Source: Lytechinus variegatus
Taxonomy: Eukaryota > Echinodermata > Echinoidea > Temnopleuroida > Toxopneustidae
Assembly: GCF_018143015.1 (NCBI RefSeq)
Contig: NC_054755.1
Coordinates: 14,638,778 to 14,702,777, forward strand
Direction of reading: 5' to 3'
DNA: 64,000 nt
A model generated the notes under the pieces. That model searched no databases. It was not told where the DNA came from and saw only the letters and a program-made list of their open reading frames with translations. The first letter of the stretch is position 1, and every line of letters starts with the position of its first letter. Below are positions 1 to 10,782 of the stretch, in pieces. The position numbers were made by a program, and so were the translations under genes.

Positions 1-455
1 GGGGGGGGGGCCGCACCCCACACCCCATTTATCGACGGTTTATTCCAATTCATCCGATTGTCAACTCGTCTAGTACCAGTTGGTCCACCATCAGTTTTCC
101 ACTCACCACATGTTCTACTTTCATTTAGTCTAGTGCCATTTCGTCTGATAATCAGTTGGTCCAATAGCCATTCAGTCCACATACCATTTGGTGTAATTAA
201 AGTGTTAAGTTTGCAAAATGAATGAAAAGAAAACGGGTATTAGACCAAATGGTTATTAGACGAAATGGTAATAGACGAACTGGTGATTAGACGAAGTGAT
301 GATTGGACCAAATGTCTATTGGACCAAATGGATGTTAGACGAAATGTTGATGGACGGAATGACATTAGACTAAATGAAGGTAGACCACGTGGTGAGTGGA
401 CGAATTGGCAATTTACCTTAGGGACGGCCCTATATACTGTGAACTCACTGTAGCA
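1..455. repeat. Foldback-like minisatellite array (TTAGACCAAATGG units)
   Basis: From about 235 to 415 the plus strand carries a degenerate tandem array of roughly 15-18-bp units of the form ATTAGACGAAATGGT or TTGGACCAAATG. From about 50 to 190 the same unit occurs in reverse complement (for example CCATTTCGTCTGATAATC). The two blocks are separated by about 45 bp, so the segment can fold back on itself. Apparent reading frames across it simply translate the repeat and are not genes. The window opens with a G-run. This looks like a small foldback or MITE-type repeat; its family is not recognised. Confidence 0.7.
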
Positions 456-1207
456 CACATCGGGGGAAAATGTGTTCTTACCAGAAGGGAAACGTGAAAG
501 AAATTCGAACTTGTTGACGTGCACCATTTTGTACAAAATATGGCATGTAATAATTCCTGAATATCGCAAAAAAATTATAGGATCTTTATAATTTTGACAT
601 GGTTATATCGTTTGTTTCCAGAGACGATTGTCCTTGTTGATTTTTTAAGAAGTGAAAAGGGCTATGTAAGGGAGGAGGAAAACTAGGGGGGGGGGGCGGA
701 AGGAGAGCATTCAGGATCTTGCAACTTTATAATACAAATATAATTCAAGTGAAAAAAGAGGTCACATTGCATTTCGGTCGTCTTAGCCAACTATTACAAA
801 TTTCCTGGCACAGCCGCTATTTGCCTCTCTCTTACTCCAATTTTTCATACTGTACTATTGTAGATTGCAGTTGGTAATTTTTGCGTGAATTATTAAATTA
901 TTTACTAATTTTGTAAGTATATGTTTTTGTAATCTATTCTTGTTGTCTCGTTGTAGTAATTTGATTCATCACAAGTTACATTTGTTCCACTGCTTCTGGG
1001 TAAAAAAAAGAAAGATTAAACGGAGGAAAGAGCGAGGGAGAGAGAGTTTGTATGTGTGTGTTTTTTGTGGGGGGGGGGTCTCCGAGGCAAATGTTGGAAC
1101 TATGCAATTTTTGTAAGTTTAAATAATCGATTGTTTGGAACTAGCCTTTTGTCATGTAAAACGCAATACAGATATACGGACATATCAGACGAAATTCACT
1201 GTCAGAT
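456..1207. other. Non-coding, no recognised feature
   Basis: AT-rich sequence with short poly-G runs near 688 and 1070 and a GA-rich patch near 1020-1050. No coding region, RNA gene or clear repeat is seen. Confidence 0.5.
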
Positions 1208-1500
1208 ATGACGCCGTACAATCCTCTTGCAAATTGTGAATGTTACAATAAACAGTTTGGTATTACGTGGTGCTACCACTTGACCGAAGGTCCGCGAGAC
1301 CGAGGGTCCGCGAGACCGAGGGCCCGCGAGACCGAAGGCCCGCGAGACCGAGGGTCCGCGAAACCGAGGGCCCGCGAGACCGAGGGCCCGCGAGACCGAA
1401 GGCCCGCGAGACCGACTTTTTTTCCTTCATCAGGTGACGAGTGGTTTAAAGGGCCTCGTTGAAGCGGCGTATGCCTGTTTTCGGAGGGGGGGGGGGGTAG
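1208..1500 (+). repeat. 16-bp GC-rich minisatellite (GGTCCGCGAGACCGAG), copy 1
   Basis: From 1287 to 1413 there are about eight near-perfect 16-bp units CCGCGAGACCGAGGGT or close variants. The array is followed by a conserved flank (poly-T, CTTCATC, then GTGGTTTAAAGG and a TGAAGCGGCGTA-like stretch) that is also present next to the inverted copy at 7.8-8.0 kb. Array plus flank therefore travel together as one dispersed element. The frames open across it exist because a 16-bp GC-rich repeat lacks stops. Confidence 0.8.
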
Positions 1501-1665
1501 AGCCAAAACATTTCCCGGTAGTGGGCTGTAGTGAGCACGCGAATCGTGCGAAACACTTATACTGAAAGGGCTCTCTTATGGGGGGGGGGGGGGGTGTTTC
1601 CGGTACTTACAGTAGAAACTTACGTTGCCTAATCGGACACTACTTAATCATTACCTCTACTCATT

Positions 1666-2272
1666 TAAAGGTTAAGTCCACCTCAGAACAATGTTGATTT
1701 GAATCAATAGAGAAAAATCAGACAAGCACAATGCTGAAGATTTCATCAAAATCGGATGTAAAATAAGAAAGTTATGACATTTCAAAGTTTCGATTATTTT
1801 TAACAAAATAGTTATATGAACGAGCCAGTTACATCCAAATGAGAGAGTTGATGATGTCACTCACTCACTATTTCTTTTGTTTTTTATTGTTTGAATTATA
1901 CAATATTTCAATTTTTACGAATTTGACGATTAGGACCTCCTTGCCTGAAGCACAAAATGTTAAAATAATGGAATTCCACGTGTTCAGGGAGGAATGAAAC
2001 TTCATTTCACATGACAATGACGAGAAAATAGAAATATTTCATATTTCAAACAATAAAAAATAAAAGAAATAGTGAGTGAATGACGTCATCGACTCTCATT
2101 TGGATGTAGCTGGCTCGTTCATATAACTGTTTTTGTGAAATGAAGTGAAATTTTGAAATGTCATAACTTTCTTATTTTACATCCGATTTTGATGAAATTT
2201 TCAGTGTTATACTTGTTGAATTTTTCTCTTTTTATTCAAATCAAGTTTTTGTTGGGGTGGACTTGTCCTTTA
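1666..2272. mobile_element. Long-inverted-repeat MITE, family A copy 1
   Basis: The left end begins TTAAAGGTTAAGTCCACC and the right end is its reverse complement, GGTGGACTTGTCCTTTAA. Inverted arms of about 170-190 bp share the signature TCATCAAAATCGGATGTAAA. The centre includes CTCACTCACTATTTCTTTTG and its inverted partner. There is no coding capacity. Other copies lie at 26.66, 53.46 and 57.62 kb. The terminal TTAA cannot be split with certainty into target duplication and terminus, so TA- and TTAA-duplicating superfamilies both remain possible. Confidence 0.85.
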
Positions 2273-2426
2273 ACGTTTATTTTTATGGTAATTCTGCTTC
2301 ATGATCTTGTGCATTTAATGTTTAACAAGAAAACTGGAAATATTATGGAAATACATACACCTGGAACATTGAACATTCATGCTTATTTCCCTAGAATACG
2401 GTGAATACATAATGAAAAAAGTTCGT

Positions 2427-2691
2427 CATGCAGCCATAGGCGGCGGAAGCGGGGTGGACGGGGGGACGTGTCCCCCCCTAAATTTTAGGTGGGGGGGACG
2501 GTCCCCCCTAAATTTTTGTTTGATAACCTTTTTTTTTGCTTGTGTGTTGTCCCCCCCCCCCTAAAATTTAGGTTGATAACCTTTTTTTTTTTTTTTTTTT
2601 TGCTTGTCAAATTTTGTTTACAGGTGTCCATACGAAAATTTCAGGTGGACACCCCCTAATTTTTTTGGCTTCCGCCGCCAATGCATGCAGC
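2427..2691. mobile_element. hAT-type MITE with perfect 8-bp target duplication
   Basis: The element spans 2435-2683 (249 bp). It starts CATAGGCGGCGGAAGC and ends GCTTCCGCCGCCAATG, giving about 16-bp terminal inverted repeats. It is flanked on both sides by CATGCAGC (2427-2434 and 2684-2691), an exact 8-bp duplication diagnostic of hAT transposition. The interior is runs of G, C and T around GTCCCCCCTAAATTT with no coding capacity, so an autonomous hAT must have moved it. The exact target duplication suggests a fairly young insertion. Confidence 0.9.
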
Positions 2692-2752
2692 TGGCAGAAA
2701 AGGGGGCAGAAAGCGAAGGGAAGCATGCGCGAGCTCCAATTTCAATTTTTCT

Positions 2753-2833
2753 GTCTGGCAGAAGGGCGTTAGCTTGAGCGCTCTCTATGTGAATTGTACA
2801 GTGTGAGCGGGAGTTAACGCCCTTCTGGCAGAC
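2753..2833. repeat. 81-bp element with 19-bp terminal inverted repeats
   Basis: Starts GTCTGGCAGAAGGGCGTTA and ends with the exact reverse complement TAACGCCCTTCTGGCAGAC, with 43 bp between the repeats. It could be a very short MITE or a hairpin end of a larger repeat. The first half also contains an AGCGC palindrome. No target duplication was recognised. Confidence 0.6.
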
Positions 2834-4234
2834 TCACGACGAAATTAACATTCATGATATGTACAATCCCACTTGACCAATGGCATGCACCTGAGAACGG
2901 GCACATCTTTCATTTTATCTTTCATTTTATCTTCTGACAAACTGGCTCAAGAATTAGACGCATGTGTCAAAGCCGGGATTGGGAGGGGCTCGTTCTAGTT
3001 GCTCATGGCCATATCACAAAATCAAAGTAAATGTGGCATCTATATATCTTGGCGTTGTTGAAGGAAGCAATGTCAGGGACGAGCAACAACAAATGTTTTC
3101 CAAGTTGAGGATGGGGCTCGTCCACATAGGATGAGGGTAAGTATTCTGTATAAAGTTCCATTAAAAGATAACATGCCACATGGCCTCAGTCCCCCACCTT
3201 TCTGGGTAATCCCACAGATGATGACAGATCGACGTGATATACAAGAACTAAAAGATGCGGATCGATTGCGTCATTACATAGCCAGAGGGGTCGGGGTATC
3301 CCCCCAAGAAAAAAACACACATTAATTCTTCAACCGGGCTGGAGACAACAAAAAATACAACACAAAACAAAAGCAAACAAAGTGAGAGCAAGCGGGGAAG
3401 GGATTGTCGATGTTTCGAAAGGGTGGGTGAGCAGAGCGGGGATGGCCGCACCCTATCGAGAGAAGCCCCCTCCCACCCCTTCTCCAGTTATCGCGACAGG
3501 ATGGCTTGAGAGCGGGGAGAACATTCCATGCTAAGACTCCCCAAAAGCATGAAAAGTAACACTACACATGGCACTTTTTCTATATATTTTATTGGAGTTT
3601 TTGAATAGTTTGCCCCAGAGTATTCAAGAACACGGTTTTCATTTCGTAAAAGATATGAAAACTCTCTTGATTAATGAAGTTTGATGATTGACATGAGTTT
3701 GGGGGAAAAAAATAAAAAGAAAGTTGTTTTAGTAGAGTAGATACATTGCACTTTGATCCTTTTGGGGAAACCATTCTCGACTAGCACTTTTGCTAACTTT
3801 TGGTTCTCCCTTAAACAGCATTTCTTTTGGTGCAAAATCACCCAAACCATTAATAATTTATGTTCATGCATACGATCAATTTTTATGGTGATTTGCTTCT
3901 TGTCAGGTGAAACTGCATCAAGACTCTTGTATTATATGCTGATATCATGGGGTATCACATTGTGTTCTTATATAGACTATGCTTATGTTACGAACTGCAT
4001 TTATATGATTCATGTTATACAAACACATTCTTGTAAATATGTATTATACATAATAATTATATTCATTCATGTAAATATGTTAATGTTAATAAACTCAACT
4101 CAAGATAAATTAATAAACACCTATTCATGGGAACTAGGGAGGGGACTTGTCTCGAAAGGGTGTGTTGAGTACACCGGCGTAAATCCACTTTGAGGAGTGG
4201 GGGATGATCGAGTTTTATCCTCCCCCCCCCCCCC
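2834..4234. other. Non-coding, no recognised feature
   Basis: Moderately AT-rich sequence. Short open frames show no family motifs, codon pattern or splice context. A short C-rich stretch lies at 4220-4234, just before the next element. Confidence 0.5.
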
Positions 4235-5912
4235 CATAGGCGGATCCAGGGGGGCGAGGGGCCCGGCTCCCCCTCCTATTGGCGGAGCAAAAAAGAAAAA
4301 AAAAAGAGTAGGAAGACGAGTGAATAAAATAAGAGGAGAGGAAGACTTGAAAAAAAAAAATCGCTCGCGCTTCGCGCTCGCATTGCCTGTCAGGCGATTC
4401 ACATATCTTGTTCAACATGGAGCTTAAATATCAAGTTTGGAAGTCAATATACAAAACATATTTCTCCTTGGAAATCGAACTTTCATTAATTTGTGTGATT
4501 TACAAATTGATGACTAAAAAGTGCTCTGCTGTAAAAATGTCAGTTTTATTGTCTAAATATTCACATTTTTTACTCGCGCTGCGCGCTCGCGAAATTGATT
4601 TATCAGGTACCTATTATTTTCATGCATTCCCTAAAGTTTTCAAAATATCCTTTTTCAGGTCTGATTGTCAAAACATATCAGCTAGCGCTGCCATGCTTGC
4701 ATTTTGATTTGCGAGGTATTTCTGTCTCAACAAACTACTTAAAATCCCCTTTTCATGGCAGAAAATTTCGGCTCCCGATTTGCGCTCGCATTAATGGTTA
4801 AAAATATATCAACTGATTACTGAAGCTTCGCGCTCACCTTTATTTCATACTAAAAGTTGTATTTAGAATGCCTAGATTCTATGGCCCGTATTCTGAAGTC
4901 GGGTTTAATTTAAACTCAGGTTTAAAGTTGTGGTTTAAGTATGGGTAGCCAATTGTTACATAAATCACTAACAGTATATAATAGTTCGGCTCATTTGGCC
5001 TCAAATCATTCATAATTATCTAGGAATTATTAATAGATGATTGTCTTCACCATCGATGAATCAGGAAAGAGCACAGTAAATATAAAAAAACATACATCTT
5101 AATAAAATTTTTGACACTTTCGGCTTCCCATAATTTTAGCACAGAGTTAGACCATGGTCTAAGTTAAACCTGAGTTCAGAATACGGGCCTATGTCTAAAT
5201 CTGAAATACGCGCGCGCATGTTCATTCAGTTATCAAGTTTCAGATCACAATATCAAAAACTTTCTGCTCGCCCTTGGTGCTCGAATTATTAATATAAGAA
5301 TATCCCCTCTTACTCATCCTTTTCATTATTTACAAAACATGAATAGTGTTCCGTTCTAGGTCTAAAACTAGAATTTTTCCGCTCACGCTTCGCGCTCGCA
5401 TCAATTGTTTAGTTATGTAGGTATCCTTTCATGATTACAAAAAATAATTTTCCATTCTTTATGTAGAAATGTCAAAATTTTTTCTGCTCGTAATTCGCGC
5501 TCGCCTTATTTGATTGTTGAAATATGTAACAACTTTATGGCTAACTGCAAGCAGTCTTTAACAGGTAGGCCTACATTTCCGATCATTTCAAAACGTGTAT
5601 AAACAATTTCTGCTCGCGCTTCGCGTTCGTAGTAATTATTGCAGGCACATTTTTTTTTCAGAATGTTCAAATTTTAGGAAAAAATACATACAATTAAAAA
5701 AAAAATTTGCTCGCGCTTCGCGCTCGTATTATTGAATAAGGATTATGATATTATATATTTACGTTGATTTAAAGAATAAAGATAAGAAGTGACTCATAGG
5801 ACTACCCCCTTCAAAGAAACAAACAAAAAATCATCTTTGAGCGGCCGATCGGGGAAAATATGGATGAAAAAAATTCAGGGACCCCTAATGGCGAAGGCTG
5901 GATCCGCCCCTG
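4235..5912 (+). mobile_element. hAT-like non-autonomous element packed with GCTCGCGCTTCGCGCTCG repeats, copy 1
   Basis: The termini are CATAGGCGGATCCAGG (left) and GGCTGGATCCGCCCCTG (right), a hAT-style imperfect inverted pair. The interior has no coding capacity but repeats a GC palindrome, CGCTCGCGCTTCGCGCTCG, about every 100-130 bp (near 4361, 4574, 5390, 5490, 5615 and 5708) in an AT-rich background. The flanking 8 bases (cccccccc and ccccctct) are compatible with a decayed target duplication but are low complexity. An inverted copy of almost equal length lies at 48778-50443. A separate MITE is nested at 4883-5189. Confidence 0.75.
4883..5189. mobile_element. MITE with GGCCCGTATTCTGAA termini, family C copy 1
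   Basis: Begins GGCCCGTATTCTGAAGTC and ends GAGTTCAGAATACGGGCC. Both flanks read TAT, consistent with a 3-bp target duplication. Subterminal inverted pieces (GGTTTAAAGTTGTGGTTTAA against the TAGACC...GGTCTAAGTTAAACC side) extend the pairing. It sits inside the hAT-like element, so it inserted later. A 3-bp duplication and GG..CC ends suggest a PIF/Harbinger-type mover, but neither duplication (TAT here, ATT in copy 2) is the usual TWA, so this is tentative. Confidence 0.75.
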
Positions 5913-7240
5913 CCCCCTCTATACACACATTTGAATATCTATTTAGCGAGCGGTCGAAGCGAACGAGCCATAAAGAACCAATTTTCTCGCTTTTAATCAC
6001 ATTTCATAATATAAATTTTAAAATATTACGAGGGGGCGAAGCGAGCGACCCAAAATAACCACTGTTTTGGTTTTCAATCGCATTTTCAAATAGAAATTTT
6101 GAAGTACGTTTTTTTTACTAATTACTTGAAATATATTTTATTCCCTAAAAAGTGTGTGTGGGGGGTATTTGTACACGCCAACCGCCCACTCCTAAAAAGT
6201 GAGTGTGTGGGGGCGGGGTTATATCCCCCATCCCCCGGGATTTACGCCAAGGGTTGAGTATTCTGATGTACTGGCCAGCCTTTTTTTTATATAGAAGATT
6301 TTTTTTAAGTAGATTTTTTTTTGCTTCTTTGAATGTTGTTCCCCGGTGTGGCCTTATACAGCATTCGCCAGGGTTAAACATTATTTTGAAAGAAATTCAA
6401 ATATAACATGGGGTGGCACTTGGAGGTGAGCGTAGAAGCAAAGGAGAAAAAAGATTATGTAGACAATGGAGAAACTCATAATATTAATATTGAGGCATAA
6501 GCGTCCCCTTCCCATTCGTAGTGTAAATGCATCAGATAATAAAAAGAGTCTTCTGACGGTTTAAATGCCACATATTTCTGAAGCTCGTTCGCTTTGCTCC
6601 CCTCATTAATATATTTCGCTTCAGCATCTCATAATATTTTTATAGCCTTTTAAAGGGCCTAGTTCAGGGTTTTAAAAAATATAATTGTTGCAGTTGTCGA
6701 TGCTTTGCTCGCATATCATGTAAGCTTCATCTGCCCCTTGTTAATAGTGCACTCCAGCCCCTCCCCCAATTTGGCCTAATACAGCATTTACAAAGAAAGA
6801 AATCGATACATTTTAATTGCCACATACTATTAAAATCAGCCCTTGACTATAGAGATTTCGATAATTCTACTCCCAACTTTAAATTGAGAGAAAAGAAAAC
6901 TGTTTATAAATATCTTAGTTTGAGTTTACCGTGCACTTTCAGTGGTCAATTGCCAAATTTCCTGGGTGAGATGTGTTACGCATTAAAATGTTAAAAATTA
7001 TTATGAAAAGCATTTTTACAAACTATTCCCAGTCTAATGATACTCCGGCAGAAGCTGAAATGTTATCTATATAAAAAAATGATGTTAAAAAGGGAATCTG
7101 TTAAAGAATAGTTGAGTGAATGAATGAATAAATAAATGAACAATTTATTACACCCTCGTAGCCAAAAAAAAAAACGCCACCCCCCCCCCCAAAAAAAAGG
7201 GGGAAACGTGAGCGAGAAAATACAAATGTATAGGAGAACG
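5913..7240. other. Repeat-derived non-coding sequence
   Basis: Contains weakened variants of the GC-palindrome repeat (GAGCGGTCGAAGCGAACGAG near 5946, GGGGCGAAGCGAGCGACC near 6031) and G/C-rich runs near 6160-6240. No gene was recognised. Confidence 0.5.
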
Positions 7241-7795
7241 TAAGACGAGCGAGAGCAGACAAGGAACAGTTCAAGGGACCGTCGCAGCTTCTCCCTCCTT
7301 GCACCCCCCCCCCCCCCCGGGAACGCGTTTTGCGCGCTCAGTAAGTGTTTCACACACGCTTCGCGTGCTGACTACCGCCCCCTTAACTAAATCCTAGCTT
7401 TGCCACTAATTTTAGACTTAGTTAACGGGAAGTTTTTTGTTGTGCCCCTCCCCATTTCAGGCAGAAAACGTAATAAGAGCGGATGCAGACTAGTGAACGA
7501 TTCAAAGAAACGTCGGGGGTTCCGCAATTCGAAATTTGTCCCCCCCCCCCTCCGTTAACAGGCAGAGGATGGATTAAGATGAGCGAGAGCAGCTAAGGAA
7601 CAATTTAAAGAAACGTCGGACCTTCCTCTTATCTCGCGGGGGGGGGGGGTAGGTACACTCCCCTCCCTGCACCCCCCCCCCCCGGAACGCGCTTCCCGTG
7701 CTCACTTCTGCCACCTAAACTGAAATCCTAGCAATTAATTCTAGACGGAATTACTCGGAAATATTTGGCTCTCCCCCCCTTCCCGCCCCCTCTGA
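7241..7795. repeat. Degenerate local tandem repeat with C-runs
   Basis: The string GAGCGAGAGCAG..AAGGAACA recurs at about 7248, 7473 (diverged) and 7581. Each is followed by a C-run, and two of them then continue as CGGGAACGCG..TGCGCGCTCA and CCTAGC..TTAATTCTAGAC blocks. It is an old tandem duplication of a few hundred bases without coding potential. Confidence 0.55.
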
Positions 7796-7799
7796 TAAC

Positions 7800-8020
7800 A
7801 AGTACGTGTTACGCCGCTGCAACGAGGCGCCTTAAACCACTCGACCGCGGCAACCGATGAAGGGAAAAAAAGTCGGTCTCGCGGACCTTCGGCCTCGCCG
7901 GCCTTCGGTCTCGCGGACCCTCGGTCTCGCGAACCTTCGGTCTAGCGGACCCTCGGTCTCGCGGACCCTTGGTCTAGCGGACCCTCGGTCTCGCGGACCT
8001 TCGGTCTAGCGGGCTGTCAC
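7800..8020 (-). repeat. 16-bp GC-rich minisatellite, inverted copy 2
   Basis: Reverse complement of the element at 1208-1500. The flank TTACGCCGCTGCAACGAGGC..CCTTAAACCACTCG precedes poly-A and then about eight TCGGTCTCGCGGACCC units. Shared flank and array show the two are copies of one dispersed element in opposite orientation, about 6.4 kb apart. Confidence 0.75.
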
Positions 8021-8039
8021 CGGTATTACATCATATTTG

Positions 8040-9060
8040 TTTAGAACTGCAATTTTAAGTCAAATTTTGTGGCGGCGTCAACATCAAATCTTAACCTGAG
8101 CTTAAGTTTTTTAAATGACATCATAACTTAGAAAGTATATAGACCTAGTTCATGAAACTTGGCCATAAGGTTAATCAAGTATTACTGAACATCCTATAAA
8201 AGTTTCATGTCACATGACCAAGGTCAAATGTCATTTAGGGTCAATGAACTTAGACCTTGTTGGGGGAATCAACATCAAAATCTTAACCTGAGGTTAAGTT
8301 TTTGAAATGTCATCATAACTTAGAAAATATATGGACCTAGTTCGTTAAACTTGGACATAAGGTTAATCAAGTATCACCAAACATCCTGCATGAGTTTCAC
8401 GTCACATGACCAAGGTCAAAGGTCATTTAGGGTCAATGAACTATGGCCGATTGGGGGTATCTGTTGAATTACAATCAAAACTTTAAAAGTTTTTGGATCT
8501 GATTCATGAAACTTGGACATAATAGTAATCAAGTATCACTGAACATCCTGCGCAAGTTTCAGGTCACATGATCAAGGTCAAAGGTCATTTAGGGTCAATG
8601 AACTTTGGCCGAATTGGGGGTATTTGTTGAATTACCATCATAACTTTAAAAGTATGTTGGTCTAGTTCATAAAACTTGGACATAAGAGTAATCAAGTATC
8701 ACTGAAGATCCTGTGCGCATTTTAGGTCACATGACCAAGGTCAAAGGTCAATGAACTTTGACCATAATGGGGGTATCTGTTGAATTACCATCATAACTTC
8801 GCAAGTTTATTGATCTGACTTTTAAAACTTGGACATAAGAGTAATCAAGTATCACTGAATATCTTGTGCAAGTTTCAGGTCACATGATCAAGGTCAATGG
8901 TCATATGAGGTCAATGAACTTTGGCCACATTGGGGATATTTGTTGAATTACCATCCTATCTCTGTAAAGTGTATTGGTCTAGTTCATGAAACGTGGAAAT
9001 AAGAGTAACCAAGTATCACTGAACATCTTGTGCGAGTTATAATAGTTTTCAAAGTCAGCA
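8040..9060 (+). repeat. ~160-190-bp tandem repeat with AGGTCAAAGGTCA boxes
   Basis: About five units, marked by CATGACCAAGGTCAAAGGTC at positions starting near 8221, 8413, 8575, 8738 and 8891 (spacing 192, 162, 163 and 153 bp). Each also contains AACTTGGACATAAG..TAATCAAGTATCACTGAA and GGGTCAATGAACTTTGG. Units 2-4 hold a perfect direct repeat of AGGTCA with a 1-base spacer. The array ends in a distinctive tail (TTTTCAAAGTCAGCACTGCT) that recurs inverted near 35.54 kb with a degraded unit, so this is the end of a dispersed repeat family. Confidence 0.8.
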
Positions 9061-9090
9061 CTGCTGCTATGTTGAATCGCGTGATGAAGG

Positions 9091-9637
9091 TGAGACGGCC
9101 AGAGGCATTTCACTTGTTTTCGTTATATATGACTCATGCCAAAAACAGTAATCGATATATTATGATTGTTATGCGAATGATATGACTGTAGAAGAAAACA
9201 AAAAATCAATTCAAATCAAATGAGGGTCGTGTCTGCAAAGACTAGCAAAAGTAAATGTGAATCTCAGTTTTCAACCTGCTTGAACAGTATATAGCACGGA
9301 GGACTTTCAGTCACTTCCCAAATTGATTTTTGGACTTGCAACGCAATAATAAAATCTGATTTATCTAAGGCCGTCCTTAATACTAATAGACAGGTCTAAT
9401 TGAAATAGATTGTTATTCACAATGAACAAGAAGTATGTAACGATTAATTTCAGTGTTTACAATATCTGATTTTTCTGGGAACAGCCATATTTTCCACTTC
9501 TTTTAAATAAACAAAAAGCAATGTACAAAATACAGACTCCTATCGTCATATAACACAAACCAGATCACTGTCGGATCGGTTCAGGGGGACAGCCGGCCCA
9601 TGCCCCCCCCCCCTGTGAGAGGCACAATGATCATTTT
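9091..9637. other. Non-coding, no recognised feature
   Basis: AT-rich single-copy-looking sequence upstream of the Penelope-like element, with a C-run near 9603. No gene or repeat was recognised. Confidence 0.45.
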
Positions 9638-9686
9638 TAATCGCTAGAGGGTATTCATTTGTCTCGCAATCTACTATGGTCAACAA

Positions 9687-9776
9687 GGAAATTCGTGATC
9701 ACTCTCGCAAAAAGTGTTCACTGGCTTTCTAGGAAATTCGTGATCACTCTCGCAAAAAGTGTTCACTAGCTTACAA
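9687..9776. repeat. 45-bp tandem duplication inside Penelope arm
   Basis: GGAAATTCGTGATCACTCTC begins at 9687 and again at 9732, giving two units of 45 bp that differ mainly at their ends (ACTGGCTTTCTA against ACTAGCTTACAA). The same duplication is present inverted in the right arm (about 11814-11903), so it predates the arm inversion. The unit border carries the stem III and stem I side of the hammerhead-like fold. Confidence 0.8.
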
Positions 9777-9819
9777 GTTCACGAGCTTTCGAGTGCCGCT
9801 GCAACTCTTTATCAAGTGA
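9763..9819 (-). ncRNA. Hammerhead-ribozyme-like fold in Penelope arm (left)
   Basis: Read on the minus strand: stem I strand TCAC, core TTGATAA(A), stem II GAGT..ACTC with a GC-GC extension, GAAA, a short stem III GCT..AGC, then CTA and the closing stem I strand GTGA. This is the order of a type I hammerhead, with predicted cleavage after CTA. The usual core CTGANGA is replaced by TTGATAA, which would swap the C3-G8 pair for U-A, and there is one extra A before stem II. Hammerheads are known in Penelope-like element arms, which raises the prior. Activity is unknown. Confidence 0.5.
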
Positions 9820-10005
9820 CAAAGAATGTCCGATATCGTACTCTATTTATACTAATCTCCAAGACCGTACGCACAAACGCGAGAACAATGGGTGGGCACT
9901 GATCCGTTGTGTGATTGGTCAGGAGTTATGCAAATAAGCCGGGGGTATATGCAAATACGCCGTGGGTCGGCAATATGCAAATGAGACCAAAAATTGGCGG
10001 GCTCG

Positions 10006-10743
10006 CTAGTTTCCCGTGGGCGGGGGTTGACTAGCTGAGCGGTCCCTCGATCGGGGCCGGGAACGATCGGGTCGGCGTGCACTGCCAGGTAAGGGGGTAT
10101 TGTGCTGTCGGATGGTTCGCATCCAGAAATCGGGGATGTCGATCCCGCTGTCTCTGTTGAAGTTGTTAGGACAAAGACGTATACTAATAGCCTCCTTAAT
10201 CCTGCGTGTATACCAATGTCTTTCTTTGGCAATGCAATGTACACCCTCCCAATCTGGGTGGTGTTGCTTCTCCCAAGCATGTTCTGCCACCGCGGACGTG
10301 TCGGTTCGCTGTAACCGAACATCGCGCTTGTGTTCAGAAATGCGTGCAACTATCGGTCGGGCTGTCTCTCCGATGTAAGACCCGTCACATCCCTGGCAAG
10401 GAATGTTGTATACTACGCCATCACGTCTGTGATCAGGGATAGGGTCTTTGGGGCGTACAAGCTGTTTGCGTAAGGTGGTGTCCGAGCGGAAAACCGTTCG
10501 GATACCGTGACCTTCTAATCGGCGTTTAAGTTGTTGTGAAAGGCCATCTATGTATGGCAAGACTGTACAAGTCTTGAAAACCTTCTGATCCCTTGGTGGT
10601 TGTTTTTTCTTGAAAGTGTTCTTGATAAAACGGCGTGGGTAATAGCCGTTGCTGTATAATGCGCCACGTATGTGTGCTCTTTCCTTCGGGAGTTCAGGCG
10701 GCCCGGGTGAGTTATGATACGTGCTGCTCTGTCGAACAGACAT
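10006..10743 (-). pseudogene. Penelope-like GIY-YIG endonuclease domain (broken element)
   Basis: C-terminal part of the element. The segment VVYNIPCQGC..SYIGETARPI..RISEHKRDV matches the GIY-YIG nuclease pattern used by Penelope-like elements, including the CxxC found just before the YIG half and the catalytic Arg in the following helix. Later residues (AEHAWEKQHHPDWEG) match the conserved H..H segment. This domain nicks target DNA for target-primed reverse transcription. It reaches almost to the left arm at 9857. Confidence 0.88.
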
Positions 10744-10782
10744 TTAACAAGACCCTTCTTGACCGATTTGTCGTGATGAGAA

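Noticed and set aside
1208-1462. Arg/Pro-rich protein across the 16-bp minisatellite
   Set aside because: Open frames exist on both strands only because the GC-rich unit lacks stops; there is no codon bias or start context.
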